The notes under the pieces were generated by a model. It did no database searches and had not been told where the DNA came from. It saw only the letters and a program-made list of their open reading frames with translations. DNA of 42,288 bases from Xanthobacteraceae bacterium (GTDB lineage: Bacteria; Pseudomonadota; Alphaproteobacteria; Rhizobiales; Xanthobacteraceae), in contig JANQIP010000084.1 in assembly GCA_028282095.1 (NCBI GenBank), forward strand, positions 1 to 42,288, read 5' to 3'. Shown in pieces: positions 42,188 to 42,288 of the stretch. Position numbers and translations under genes: made by a program. Numbering within the stretch: the first letter of the stretch is position 1; each line of letters starts with the position of its first letter.

Positions 42188-42288
42188 CTCCCTCCCCCGC
42201 GCCGAACGCGGGTGTTCCCGTGTTCGGCTCCGTTTCGAGTGGCCCAAGTCGGGAACACCCGACTTGGGCCGGGGGAAGGTTGGGGAGG
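42188..42288 (+). repeat. Family B repeat, copy 3 (runs off the window)
   Basis: Hairpin 1 is at 42202-42227 (core CGGGTGTTCCCG) and hairpin 2 at 42242-42269 (GCCCAAGTCGGGAA and mate). They are followed by GGGGGAAGGTTGGGGAGG, a G-rich tail like that of copy 2. It begins 94 bp upstream of the phnE start and continues past the edge. Confidence 0.8.

Overview
The window looks like a chromosomal segment of a GC-rich alphaproteobacterium of the order Hyphomicrobiales (Rhizobiales), most likely near the Bradyrhizobiaceae/Xanthobacteraceae. The reasons are an oxygen-dependent cobalamin route (CobG, CobE, CobN, CobW with DUF1636), a C-P lyase operon in rhizobial style, long Ala/Pro-rich linkers in conserved proteins, a SleB-type cell-wall hydrolase, and many intergenic palindromic repeats. 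This placement is inferred from gene content and protein style only. I see no transposase, integrase, tRNA, rRNA or CRISPR array.

Layout. 1-210: dispersed GC-rich repeat (family B). 325-5544: a small membrane-anchored DUF883 protein, then a metal-handling block on the minus strand: a Cu+-type P-ATPase (copA), a His-rich Ni/Co exporter of the NicO/RcnA type, and a DUF1007 periplasmic protein. 5975-9079: DNA polymerase I whose proofreading residues are mostly replaced. 9653-12190: helicase hrpB with a family B repeat fragment fused in frame. 12311-16291: DoxX, a cell-wall hydrolase and a CYTH triphosphatase-like protein, separated by repeat-rich spacers.

16599-30760: cobalamin region. An adenosylcobalamin riboswitch (minus strand, about 30562-30720) leads DUF1636-cobW-cobN-cobG-cobH-cobI-cobJ, nearly all linked by ATGA or GTGA overlaps. 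cobK lies on the opposite strand. It overlaps cobJ tail to tail and shares a CATG start palindrome with cobL. cobL-cobE-cobM and cobA-cobB continue on the minus strand. Together these genes cover most steps from uroporphyrinogen III to hydrogenobyrinic acid a,c-diamide, plus the large cobaltochelatase subunit. No cobF is present; the only candidate for the C-1 methylation step is an 81-codon cbiD 5' remnant next to cobM.

31215-35876 (plus strand): an exported TPR-CHAT protein with an intact His/Cys dyad and an outer-membrane beta-barrel protein, ending at a bidirectional terminator. 35931-42094 (minus strand): phosphonate transport and C-P lyase genes phnE, phnG, phnH, phnI, phnJ, a GNAT acetyltransferase, phnK and phnL. 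The right edge is another family B repeat just upstream of phnE.

The most unusual points are the degenerate PolA exonuclease site, the repeat-derived insert in hrpB, the inverted cobK inside the cob cluster, the cbiD remnant with a missing C-1 methylase, the exported TPR-CHAT protein, and at least 12 copies of a bipartite palindromic element (family A) in 42 kb.
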